64,000 bases of DNA, from positions 62,001 through 126,000 of the forward strand of contig NZ_BNBV01000014.1 of assembly GCF_014656135.1 (NCBI RefSeq), written 5' to 3'. Positions 30,223-38,330 of this stretch are shown here, piece by piece (the stretch's first letter is position 1; each line of letters starts with the position of its first letter). The notes under the pieces are model-generated. The model did not search any database and was not told the origin of the DNA. It saw only the letters and a program-made list of their open reading frames with translations. The position numbers and the translations under genes were made by a program. This DNA is from Streptomyces thermodiastaticus. GTDB lineage: Bacteria > Actinomycetota > Actinomycetes > Streptomycetales > Streptomycetaceae.

Positions 30223-32895
30223 GTGGCGTTCGACGAGATGCGCTACCGGCGCGAGGTGCTCGACGCCGGGCTGCCCGTGCCGGAGGACCTCCGCATCCGC
30301 TACCAGCTGCCGCCGGGCCTGGACCCGGACGGGGTTGCTGCCGTCGTGGCGGCGGTGCGCGCCTGCTGGCGCCGCCACCGCACCCGGCTGAAGTACCGCC
30401 CGGTCATCGAGGAACTGGAGGCCGGATACCTGCTGCACGCCCCGCTGCTCAGGGCCGCCGCTCTCGGCGACACCGCACCGCTGCGGGAGGCCCTCGGCAC
30501 CCAGGAGCAGCGCTTTCGCGCGGAGCGTGAACGGCTGCGCAGCGCGCTGCTGGAGGCGGCGGGCGGGCTCGGTGTGCTCGCCGAGACCACCGCCCGGGAT
30601 CTGGCCGCCGCCCACGGGGTCGCCCCGGCTCTGGTGCAGCAGATGCTGCCGGACCTCGGGCTGCGCGTCGCCGACCCCGACCGGCTGCCCCGCACCCCGC
30701 CGCATCCCGCCTACGGCCGCTGCGCCGGCCATCTTCAGGTGCTGCGGCTGCGCCACCTCGCCGACTTCCTCGCCACCGGCACGCCCGGCGGCCGTGCCGA
30801 AGGGCCGGTCCGGGTCTTCGGCGGCCCCGGCGGCGGGCCCGCTGCCCCGGCGGACGAGGCCGGCGTCCAGGCGGCCGCCCGCCGCTGGGCCCGGCTTCCG
30901 CACGGTGCCGCGCACACCGCCGCGCAGGCCGTGGTCGCCGCCGTCCGTGTCGTCCTGGCCGAGCGGGGCGAGGCGGGGCTCGCCCAGGCGCTGCTGTACG
31001 ACCTGGCCGAGCCGCTGCGGCGCCGCCGCGCCGCCCGCGCCACGCCCGCCACGCTGCTCGACCACGCGGTGCGGGACCTGTCGGTGGCCGAGGAGGACGC
31101 CCGGCGGCTGGTGTTCGCGGTGCTGCACGAGACGGACGAGGACCCGGCGGTGCGGCGGCTGCGGCAGCTGGCCGCGGACGGCCGGCTGGCGGAGGCGGCG
31201 GCCGTCGCGGACCGGGTGCCCGAGGACGTGCTGCCCGAGGAGGCACGCGAGCTGGCTGGTCATGTCCGCGCCCGGCTGGCCGAGGCCCGTGCCCTGGTGG
31301 AGCAGGCCCGCCGGCTGCCGGCGCCGGAGTCCGACCGGGCGTGGGAGCTGCTGGAGCGGGCCGAGGAGACGGTCCGCGACCTGCCGGAGGCGGACGCGGT
31401 GCGCCGCGCCCTGCCCGTGCCGCCCGCCACCGGCGTCACCGCCGATGCGGACGGCACCGGCATCACCGTCCGCTGGCAGCCCTCGCCGGCCGCCACGGGC
31501 AGCCCCGGACACACCGTGCTGCGCACCGAGGGCCGTCCGCCGCGCGACGCCGACGACGACACCGCGACCCGTATCGCGCCGCCGACGCCGCACGCCACCT
31601 CGTGCACGGACCCGGCGCCGCCACCGTGCGTCCCGCTGTACTACGCCGTCGTGGTCCGCCGGACCGCGGAACCCGGCAGCCCGCCCTCCCCGCCGGCGGT
31701 GTGCGGACCCGTCGTGCACCTGCCGGAGGTGTCCGCGGTGCGCGTGGCCGCCGGGGACGGCGAGGTCCGGGCCACCTGGACCTGTCCCGCGCCGGCCCGC
31801 TCGGTGGAGGTCCACCGGGTGGCGTCCGACGGCACCGAGACCCCGGTCCCGGCCCGCCGCGACGGGTTCACCGACCGCGGGCTCGCCAACGGCACGGCGT
31901 ACCGGTACCGCATCCGTGCCGTGTACGACGCCGTGGCCGGTACCGGCGGCGACGGGCCGGTGCGCACCGCGGGCGTGTGGCACACCGCCACGCCGCTGAC
32001 CGCGCCGGAACCCGTGGCGCGGCTGGAGCTCGAACCGGTGCCCGGGGCGCCGGGCACCCTGCTCGCCCGCTGTCCCGAGCCGGCCTCCGGGGTGGTGCGG
32101 CTGTACGGCTTTGCCGGCCCGCCTCCGTGGCCCGCCGGCACCCGGATGCGCGTCGCCGAGCTGCCCGCGCGTCCGCTGCCGGCCCGCCGGGAACCCGACG
32201 GCCTGCGGGTGGGTCCGCTGTCCGGGCCCACGGTGGTGGTCGCCGTCACACAGGCCGGGGAGCGCTGCGTGGTCGGCGCGCACGCGCTCGCCTGTCCGCA
32301 CGTTCTGGGGCCGCTGGTGCTCTCCCGGCACGGCGGGCGCGGCGCGACCGCCGTGTTCGACTGGCCGGCGGGTGCCGGGGACGAGGCCGAGGTGGTCTGG
32401 CGTGTTCCCGGCACCGGCGGCACCGGGCGCCGCCTGATCACCCGGGCGGGCTACCGCGCCGAGGGAGGTGTGCGGCTGCCGGTGCCGGGCGGCGCCGCGG
32501 TCGAGGCGGAGGTGCGGCCGGTGGTGACGGTGGGCGGGCTGCGCGCCCACGGTCCGGTGACGCGTGCCGCGCTGCCCGCCCGTGCCGAGGCCGGCTACCG
32601 GATCGTCCGGGGCGGGCTGCCCGGCCGGCGCACGGTCACCGCCGTGTTCACCGCGCCCGCCGCCACGCACGTCCGGCGCCTGCTGCTGGTGCGCTCGCAC
32701 GGGCCGGTGTGGCCGCTGGAGCCGGGCGACGGGGAGATCCTCGCGCAGGCCGCCGACGTCACCCTCGGGCCCGGCGACGACGTGCGGCTGTCCGTACGGC
32801 TGCGGCGCGGACCGGGCCGGTGGCTGCGGTGTTTCGCCGAGGGCGACGGCCTGGTGCTGCACGACCCGCCGCACTCCACGCTCCTGACCCGCTGA
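30223..32895 (+). CDS. Helical N-terminus plus fibronectin-III-like repeats (SaeA-like)
   Basis: 890 aa from GTG 30223, preceded by GGGGGTGAG. Residues 1-400 are helical, Ala/Arg/Glu-rich, with a possible coiled coil near 320-390. From about 405 on, beta-sandwich repeats of fibronectin-III type follow, e.g. GITVRWQPSPAATGSPGHTV and a GLANGTAYRYRIRAVYD block, with at least four more strands-rich segments to the end. No signal peptide or membrane helix. The layout resembles SaeA-type proteins found next to Hsp70 in Streptomyces; I recall that family from annotation practice and cannot check it here. Likely an adaptor between Hsp70 and the GTPase module. Confidence 0.7.
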   Translation: MAFDEMRYRREVLDAGLPVPEDLRIRYQLPPGLDPDGVAAVVAAVRACWRRHRTRLKYRPVIEELEAGYLLHAPLLRAAALGDTAPLREALGTQEQRFRAERERLRSALLEAAGGLGVLAETTARDLAAAHGVAPALVQQMLPDLGLRVADPDRLPRTPPHPAYGRCAGHLQVLRLRHLADFLATGTPGGRAEGPVRVFGGPGGGPAAPADEAGVQAAARRWARLPHGAAHTAAQAVVAAVRVVLAERGEAGLAQALLYDLAEPLRRRRAARATPATLLDHAVRDLSVAEEDARRLVFAVLHETDEDPAVRRLRQLAADGRLAEAAAVADRVPEDVLPEEARELAGHVRARLAEARALVEQARRLPAPESDRAWELLERAEETVRDLPEADAVRRALPVPPATGVTADADGTGITVRWQPSPAATGSPGHTVLRTEGRPPRDADDDTATRIAPPTPHATSCTDPAPPPCVPLYYAVVVRRTAEPGSPPSPPAVCGPVVHLPEVSAVRVAAGDGEVRATWTCPAPARSVEVHRVASDGTETPVPARRDGFTDRGLANGTAYRYRIRAVYDAVAGTGGDGPVRTAGVWHTATPLTAPEPVARLELEPVPGAPGTLLARCPEPASGVVRLYGFAGPPPWPAGTRMRVAELPARPLPARREPDGLRVGPLSGPTVVVAVTQAGERCVVGAHALACPHVLGPLVLSRHGGRGATAVFDWPAGAGDEAEVVWRVPGTGGTGRRLITRAGYRAEGGVRLPVPGGAAVEAEVRPVVTVGGLRAHGPVTRAALPARAEAGYRIVRGGLPGRRTVTAVFTAPAATHVRRLLLVRSHGPVWPLEPGDGEILAQAADVTLGPGDDVRLSVRLRRGPGRWLRCFAEGDGLVLHDPPHSTLLTR

Positions 32896-32958
32896 ACGCC
32901 GGCGGGTTCCCCGGAGCAGCACACCGACGCACGACGACAGGGAAGGGAGGGCGATGCG

Positions 32959-34053
32959 GTGAGACAGCCCGGGCGGCGCACCTGGGTGTGCCCGCACTGT
33001 TTCCGGCGCATCGGCCGTGGCCGGCTCGCCTACCTGTGCCCGACCCCGGGCTGCGACGGCCGCGGCCTGTCCCGGGCCGACCCGCTCGCCGGCACCGCGG
33101 TGTGCGCGAGCTGCGGCCGCGCCACCACCCGTGTGTGCTGCACCGTGTGCGGCGACCGCCTGCCCGAGGGGTATCTGCGCACCCCGGGCCGGTTCGTCGC
33201 GCTGGCCGGGCCGGTCGGTTCCGGCAAGAGCACCTACATCGGGGTCCTGGTGCACGAGTTGCTGCACGGGCTGGGCGCCGAGCTGGGCGCCGCCCTGGTG
33301 CCCTGCGACGACGACACCATGGCCGACTACCACGAACGCTACGAGCGGCATCTGTACGGCGCGCGGCGCACCGTGCCCAAGACCGCCGAGCACGACGGCG
33401 GGCGGCCCCTGGTCCACCGGCTGTCCCGCACCCGGCGCGGCCGCTTCGGGCGGCGCCGCGACGAGGTGCTGACGCTGGTGTTCCTCGACACCGCGGGCGA
33501 GCACTTCGCCTCCCAGGAGCGGCTGGAGACCGAGCTGCGCTATCTCGCCGCCGCCGACGCGGTGATCGTCCTGGTGGATCCGCTGGACCTGCCGGGTGCC
33601 CCGGTGCACGGCCCGGGCGGCGCCCCCGGCCGCTCCGGCGAGGTGCTGGTCCGTGTCCTGAACCATCTGCGCAGCGTCCACGGTGTCGGCGGCTCGGACC
33701 GGCTGCGTCTGCCGGTCGCGGTCGCGGTGACCAAGGCCGATCTGCTGTGGCCGCACCTGCCGGACAACTCGGCGCTGCACCGCACCCGCCGGCCCGGCCC
33801 GGTGTTCGACGCGGAGGACCGTCTCGCGGTCCACACCGAGCTGCGGGCGCTGCTGCGGCGCTGGCAGGAGGACCAGCTCGGCCTGCGGCTGGAGCAGCTG
33901 TGCGCCGATCACCAGTTGTTCGCGCTGTCCACGCTCGGCACCCCGCCGCAGGCCGGCGGTGCCCTCGGACACGGCGGACTGGTGCGGCCGCACCGCGTGG
34001 AGGACCCGCTGCTGTGGCTGCTGCACCGGTTCGGGGCGCTGGACCGGGGGTGA
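32959..34053 (+). CDS. Zinc-ribbon GTPase, DO-GTPase2 type
   Basis: 364 aa from GTG 32959 (SD GGAAGGGAGG). Zinc-ribbon cysteines at about 11-64 (CPHC, CPTPGC, CASC, CTVC) precede a TRAFAC-like GTPase: G1 GPVGSGKST (84-92), G3 DTAGE (177-181), VIVLVDPLD strand (203-210) and G4 TKAD (258-261). The domain order matches 'double-GTPase 2' proteins that comparative genomics places in NTP-dependent conflict systems with GAP1 proteins. The GAP1-like gene follows 172 nt downstream after a 39-bp duplication. Cytosolic; it likely acts as the switch of the system. Confidence 0.85.
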   Translation: MRQPGRRTWVCPHCFRRIGRGRLAYLCPTPGCDGRGLSRADPLAGTAVCASCGRATTRVCCTVCGDRLPEGYLRTPGRFVALAGPVGSGKSTYIGVLVHELLHGLGAELGAALVPCDDDTMADYHERYERHLYGARRTVPKTAEHDGGRPLVHRLSRTRRGRFGRRRDEVLTLVFLDTAGEHFASQERLETELRYLAAADAVIVLVDPLDLPGAPVHGPGGAPGRSGEVLVRVLNHLRSVHGVGGSDRLRLPVAVAVTKADLLWPHLPDNSALHRTRRPGPVFDAEDRLAVHTELRALLRRWQEDQLGLRLEQLCADHQLFALSTLGTPPQAGGALGHGGLVRPHRVEDPLLWLLHRFGALDRG

Positions 34054-34133
34054 GGCCGCCCGGGCACACCCCACGGTCCGCTGCCGCGGCGACCGGCGCC
34101 GAACTCCCCTTCCGCGGGCGGCACCGGAGCCGG

Positions 34134-34211
34134 ACGGCCCTGCCCACGGCTCAGAGGAGAGCTCAGAGGAGAACGGCCCTGCCCACGGCTCAGAGGAGAG
34201 CTCAGAGGAGA
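34134..34211 (+). repeat. Perfect 39-bp tandem duplication before the GAP1-like gene
   Basis: Two identical abutting 39-nt units (34134-34172, 34173-34211). Each contains two TCAGAGGAG segments, giving four Shine-Dalgarno-like sequences before the ATG at 34226. The unit length is a multiple of three. Confidence 0.85.
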
Positions 34212-34225
34212 AAGGACGCAGCGGT

Positions 34226-36016
34226 ATGGCCGGACAGGCCCACTACACCTCGGCCCCGCCGGGCACCAGCGGGCGGTACGGCGGGTTCCGGTTCACTGCC
34301 GTCTCCCCGGCGGCCCGGCCCGCCCTGGAGATGCTGCGCCCGCTGACCGCCGGCACCGCACCGCCCGGCGCCGAGCGGCCCGGCGACTTCCCCGCCGTCC
34401 TCGCCTACGACCGGCCCGCCGAGGACCGGGCGGTGTGGACCCTCACCCGGTTCACCGGGCGGGACTACAGCGGCCGTTGCGGCAACCGCTTCTGCCACGT
34501 CCTGGTCGCCGGCCCCGACGAGCTGACCGGGCTGCGCCCCGTCGACCTGTGGGACAGCCCCCACTGGGCCGCCGTGCCCGCCGCCGACGACGGCCACGAC
34601 CTGCCCGACCTCGCCCGGCTGGAGCCCGGCCGGACCGTCGGGCCGGACCGGGTGAGCCGCCTGCTGCGGGCCACGGGCGAACCCGGCGCGCAGCTGCTGG
34701 AGCGGCTGCTGACCGAGACACTGCGTGCCCTGGCCGGGGAGGGCCCCGGCGTCACCCTGGTCTCCGAGGACCCGCTGCGGGTCCTCGACTGGATCACCGC
34801 CGTCTGCTACGCCCTGCCCGCCGCGCTCGCCGCCCGTCTGACCTTCACGACGTACACGGCCCGCCCCCAGGACGAGCACCGGCACCTGGCCGGCACCCTG
34901 CCGCAGACCGCCGGCCGTGCCCGCGGTCCCGTCCTGCACCTCGGCCCGGCCTCCGGCACCGCCCGGGCCGGCGGCCTTGCGCCCGCCGCCGTTCCGCCGC
35001 CGTGTCCGGCTGCCCGCTTCCTCGCCCGGGCATGGTCGGACGGGGACCTCGACGCGCTGGACACGGCGGCCGACCTGTGGGAGGCGGCGCCCCGGGACGG
35101 GACCTCGGCCGAGGCCGCCGCGGAGGGAGTGCGCGGACTGCGGGCCGCCTGCGCGCTGCTCGGCGCCGGCCCGGCGCGGGAACGGGAGGACCGTCCGGAC
35201 GGCCCGGACGGCATCGCATGCGATGCCGGTGCCGGTGGTGATGTGCCGGCCTGGCTGGACCGGTTCGCGGCGGCGGGCCGCACGCTGCCGCAGTCCGCGC
35301 AGCGGCGGCTGGCCGCCCGCGCCGTCCCGTTCGGTCTGCCGGTCGCCGTGCGGCTCGCCTCGGTCGCCCCGGCCGTGCGGGAGCAGGTGCGCCAGGAGGT
35401 CGAGGCGGCCTTGGCGGACGGGCGCGCCACGTCCGCCGTACCCGACGACACCGAGCCGGCCGGGGACGCCGGACGGCTGACCGGGTTCGCACGGGCGCTG
35501 GCCGGGCTGCGGCTGCCCGACATGCGGGTGCGTCCCGAGGCGGTGCGGGACGCGACGGCCCGGCACCTGCTCCGGCCCGCCGGCCACGGGGCACCGGCTC
35601 GCATCGGCGACGTGCGGGCCGCGCTCGCCTCGCTGCCCGAGCCGTACCGGGGTGCCGTCCTCGCCGGTCTGCTCGCCGCCCTGGAGGACTCGCCCGGCCT
35701 GCGGGCCGCCGCGCTCGACGCGCAGCTGTGCGCCCTCCTCGCGGACGAGGAACTCGATCCGCTGCGCGAGGACGCCGGCACACGGCGGGAGGCGGACCCG
35801 CTCGCGGCCGCCCCGCGCACGGCCCTGCACGTGCTGCGCCGTGCCGCCGGGCCGGATCCCGCCCGCACCGCCCGGCGCGTGTTGCGCCTGTACCGGGCGG
35901 GCCTGCTCACCGAGACCGAGACGTACGACGCGGTGCGCGAGCTGGCGTGCGCCGATGTCCCGCAGCGGGCCTCGCGCCTGCCGTGGCGGCGCGGCGGGGC
36001 ACGCGGGAGGGAGTGA
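34226..36016 (+). CDS. GTPase-associated protein 1-like (GAP1-N2/M/C) protein
   Basis: 596 aa. The N-terminal domain (AHYTSAPPGTSGRYGGFRFT through FTGRDYSGRCGNRFCHVLVAG, then PVDLWDSPHW) is the GAP1-N2 type; the middle domain (about 150-230) has WITAVCYALPAALAARLTFT then TYTARPQDEHRHLAGTLPQT; the rest is a helical C-terminal region. GAP1 proteins accompany DO-GTPases in predicted conflict systems and are thought to modulate or sense the GTPase. The reading frame is open upstream through the duplication (reading GPAHGSEESSEE twice), so a longer product cannot be excluded, but ATG 34226 starts the family domain with AAAGGA 10 nt upstream. Confidence 0.82.
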   Translation: MAGQAHYTSAPPGTSGRYGGFRFTAVSPAARPALEMLRPLTAGTAPPGAERPGDFPAVLAYDRPAEDRAVWTLTRFTGRDYSGRCGNRFCHVLVAGPDELTGLRPVDLWDSPHWAAVPAADDGHDLPDLARLEPGRTVGPDRVSRLLRATGEPGAQLLERLLTETLRALAGEGPGVTLVSEDPLRVLDWITAVCYALPAALAARLTFTTYTARPQDEHRHLAGTLPQTAGRARGPVLHLGPASGTARAGGLAPAAVPPPCPAARFLARAWSDGDLDALDTAADLWEAAPRDGTSAEAAAEGVRGLRAACALLGAGPAREREDRPDGPDGIACDAGAGGDVPAWLDRFAAAGRTLPQSAQRRLAARAVPFGLPVAVRLASVAPAVREQVRQEVEAALADGRATSAVPDDTEPAGDAGRLTGFARALAGLRLPDMRVRPEAVRDATARHLLRPAGHGAPARIGDVRAALASLPEPYRGAVLAGLLAALEDSPGLRAAALDAQLCALLADEELDPLREDAGTRREADPLAAAPRTALHVLRRAAGPDPARTARRVLRLYRAGLLTETETYDAVRELACADVPQRASRLPWRRGGARGRE

Positions 36017-36019
36017 GCC

Positions 36020-38293
36020 GTGGGCAACCCCGTCGTGCTGGTCCTCCAGGCCGCCCTGCTGTCGGTGACGGTCGCCGGGTACAGCCTTGCCGTGACCCTG
36101 CCCCGCATGCTGGCGGCCGGCGCACGGTGGGTGTGGCGGGTCTTCGGTGCGGCGCCGGCCGCCCGGGCCCCGGGGGGCGAACCGGCCCGTCCCGTGTACG
36201 CGGTGGTCACCGCGCCGCGTGACCTCGCATCCGCGTGGCGCGAGGCGCTGGCCGAGCAGAGCCGGCTGCTGGAGGAGCCGGAGCGGTTCCTCGTGGACCG
36301 GCTGCGCCGCGTGGACGGTGCCGCGGGCAGGCGCGACGGTCTCGGCCTGGCGCGCGTGCTGCTGTATCCGGCGCTGGTCGCCTCCCTGGTCGTCGTCATC
36401 CTGGTCACGGCGGCGCTGTGCCTGGTCCCGGTGCTGTCCGCGCTGCTGGTGTGGGGGCTGGGCTGCGCGGTGTGGGTGCCGTGGTGGGCGCTGTGGGCCG
36501 CCGTGGCACGGGTGGAGCAGGCCCTGCGCCGGCAGCCGGCGCCGTGCCCGTACCCCGACTGCGGCCGTACGATCCGCCGTCCGGTGGTGCTCTGCCCGGC
36601 CTGCGGCGCCCGGCACCGCCGTCTGCTGCCCGGCCGCTACGGCGCCCTCGTCCACCGCTGCCGGTGCGGCGCCCGCCTGCCGGCCGTGGGCCGGCCGAGG
36701 CACCGGACGGTGTGCTGCCCGTACTGCTCGCGCACTGTGCCCGCCGGCTACGACAGGGCGCGGGTGGTGGTCCTGGCCGGCGGTGCGGACGGCGTACGGG
36801 AGGCGGTGCACCGGCGGGTGCTGAGCGCGCTGGGCGCGCCCGGCGACGCACAGCCGCCTGTGGTGCGCGGCACGAACCGGCCCCTGCTGTTCTTCGCCCC
36901 GCCGCACGACGCCTACGACAGCCAGGAGGCCGTGGGCCGTCTGGACGTGCTGCGCCATGCCGATGGGCTGCTGCTCGTGGTGGGCGATCCGGCCGTCCAC
37001 CACGCCGACGTCCGGGCCGTGCACCGGGTCCTGAACGCGCTGGCGGCCCTGCCCGCCCGCCGCCGGCCGCGCCGTGCGGCCCTGCTGTACCCGCCGGCGC
37101 CGCCCGGCGACGACAGCGCCGTGCGCCGGCGGATCGCGCGGGACGGCGGCGGTCATCTGCTGCGGGCCGTCGAGGCGAGCGGTGCCCGGGTGCGGTGCGC
37201 CGGCGGAGCGGACGACGCGGCGGACCTGGCCGGCACGGTGCGGTGGCTGGCCGGGGCCGACGGGGTGCCGGCGCCGGACGGGCATCTGTCCGCTCCCGTG
37301 CCCGCCCGTGAGCCCGCCCGGCCGGCCGGGTGGCGGCACCGGCTCGGCCGCAGGGTGCTGCTGAGCGTGCAGGCCGGCGGCGTGCTGGTGCTGCCGATGC
37401 TCCTGGTTCTGCTGGAGGCGCGCCTGCTGCCGCCGCACGCGCTGTTCGGCGCCGCCGGCGCCTACGACGCCTGGCGCCGCCCGCTGACCGGCACCGTCCA
37501 CCGGGTGGACATCCTCGCCACCACCACGCGGGACTGGCCCAGGCTGACGGCCAGTCACGCCGCCGCCGGACACCCGCCGTCGTCGGTCCTGCCCGGGCAC
37601 GACGGGTACTGGTCCGTCAAGGGCACGCCCGGTCCGGACAACTGGCTGCGGATCGATCTCGGCCTTCCGCTGCCCCTCACCGAGGTCTCCTACGACTTCG
37701 TGCCGGCCAGTGTGCGGACGCCGCAGGGGTCGCTCATGAGGTCGCCCGGCTTGCTCACCGCGCAGCGCGGCAGCCTCGTCTACCACCTCCCCGGTTCACC
37801 GAAGGAGCGCATACGGCGCGTCGGCAACGGCCTCTTCGGCGAGGCGTACGGCTGGGACATCCCCATCCCCGACAGCGCCGGCCCGATCGACGCCCTCCGG
37901 ATCGGCCTGGGCGGTCTCGTCACGGACACGGCCTACGAGGAGCAGTTGCAGCTGCGCGAGGTCCACATCCGGTGGACCACCTCCGACGCGCTGCGGCTGC
38001 ACCCGGAGGACGGGGGCCGGCTGCGCATCGAGAACACCACCGGCCGCGACCTCGCCCTGCACGTCCAGCCGCTCACCCTGCCCGAAGGGGTGCGCGCCAC
38101 CCTGGTGGAACGCCCGCCCCGCGTCCTGCCGGCGCGGAGCTCGACGGTGATCCGCTGGCGTCTGACCGGGGTGCCGTCCACCGGACGTGTTCCGGTGGCC
38201 TACGCGGTCGGCGCGAGCGAGGACGGGCACACGGTCACCGCCCGCTGTCTGGCGCTGGTCGACGAGGCCGGCCGGACGCGGTCGCTGTGCTGA
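36020..38293 (+). CDS. Membrane-bound zinc-ribbon pseudo-GTPase
   Basis: 757 aa from GTG 36020, 3 nt after the GAP1 stop. Helices near 4-30 and 112-165, then zinc ribbons at 176-236 (CPYPDC, CPAC, CRC, CCPYC), as in the DO-GTPase2 protein. The P-loop position reads VVVLAGGADGVREAVHRR (249-266), with GKS lost, and the G3 position reads FFAPPHDAYDSQEAV where the GTPase has FLDTAGEHFASQERL. LLVVGDP matches VIVLVDP. A further helix is near 425-455, followed by a beta-rich, discoidin-like module (about 500-640) outside or at the membrane. Probably a catalytically dead paralogue that anchors the system. Confidence 0.75.
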   Translation: MGNPVVLVLQAALLSVTVAGYSLAVTLPRMLAAGARWVWRVFGAAPAARAPGGEPARPVYAVVTAPRDLASAWREALAEQSRLLEEPERFLVDRLRRVDGAAGRRDGLGLARVLLYPALVASLVVVILVTAALCLVPVLSALLVWGLGCAVWVPWWALWAAVARVEQALRRQPAPCPYPDCGRTIRRPVVLCPACGARHRRLLPGRYGALVHRCRCGARLPAVGRPRHRTVCCPYCSRTVPAGYDRARVVVLAGGADGVREAVHRRVLSALGAPGDAQPPVVRGTNRPLLFFAPPHDAYDSQEAVGRLDVLRHADGLLLVVGDPAVHHADVRAVHRVLNALAALPARRRPRRAALLYPPAPPGDDSAVRRRIARDGGGHLLRAVEASGARVRCAGGADDAADLAGTVRWLAGADGVPAPDGHLSAPVPAREPARPAGWRHRLGRRVLLSVQAGGVLVLPMLLVLLEARLLPPHALFGAAGAYDAWRRPLTGTVHRVDILATTTRDWPRLTASHAAAGHPPSSVLPGHDGYWSVKGTPGPDNWLRIDLGLPLPLTEVSYDFVPASVRTPQGSLMRSPGLLTAQRGSLVYHLPGSPKERIRRVGNGLFGEAYGWDIPIPDSAGPIDALRIGLGGLVTDTAYEEQLQLREVHIRWTTSDALRLHPEDGGRLRIENTTGRDLALHVQPLTLPEGVRATLVERPPRVLPARSSTVIRWRLTGVPSTGRVPVAYAVGASEDGHTVTARCLALVDEAGRTRSLC

Positions 38294-38330
38294 GCCGGCC
38301 GCCGCGGGGACGGGGGCGGCGGGGGCTCAG
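38290..38330. terminator. Bidirectional terminator containing both stop codons
   Basis: CTGAGCC/GGCTCAG and CCGCCGC/GCGGCGG form a stacked stem with a 10-nt loop. The stop of the pseudo-GTPase gene (38291-38293) is in one arm and that of the convergent NACHT gene (38327-38329) is in the other. Confidence 0.7.

Noticed and set aside
30151-37786. Long minus-strand open frames opposite the fn3, GTPase, GAP1 and pseudo-GTPase genes
   Set aside because: They are low-complexity Arg/Pro/Gly translations antisense to genes with clear motifs and ribosome binding sites.
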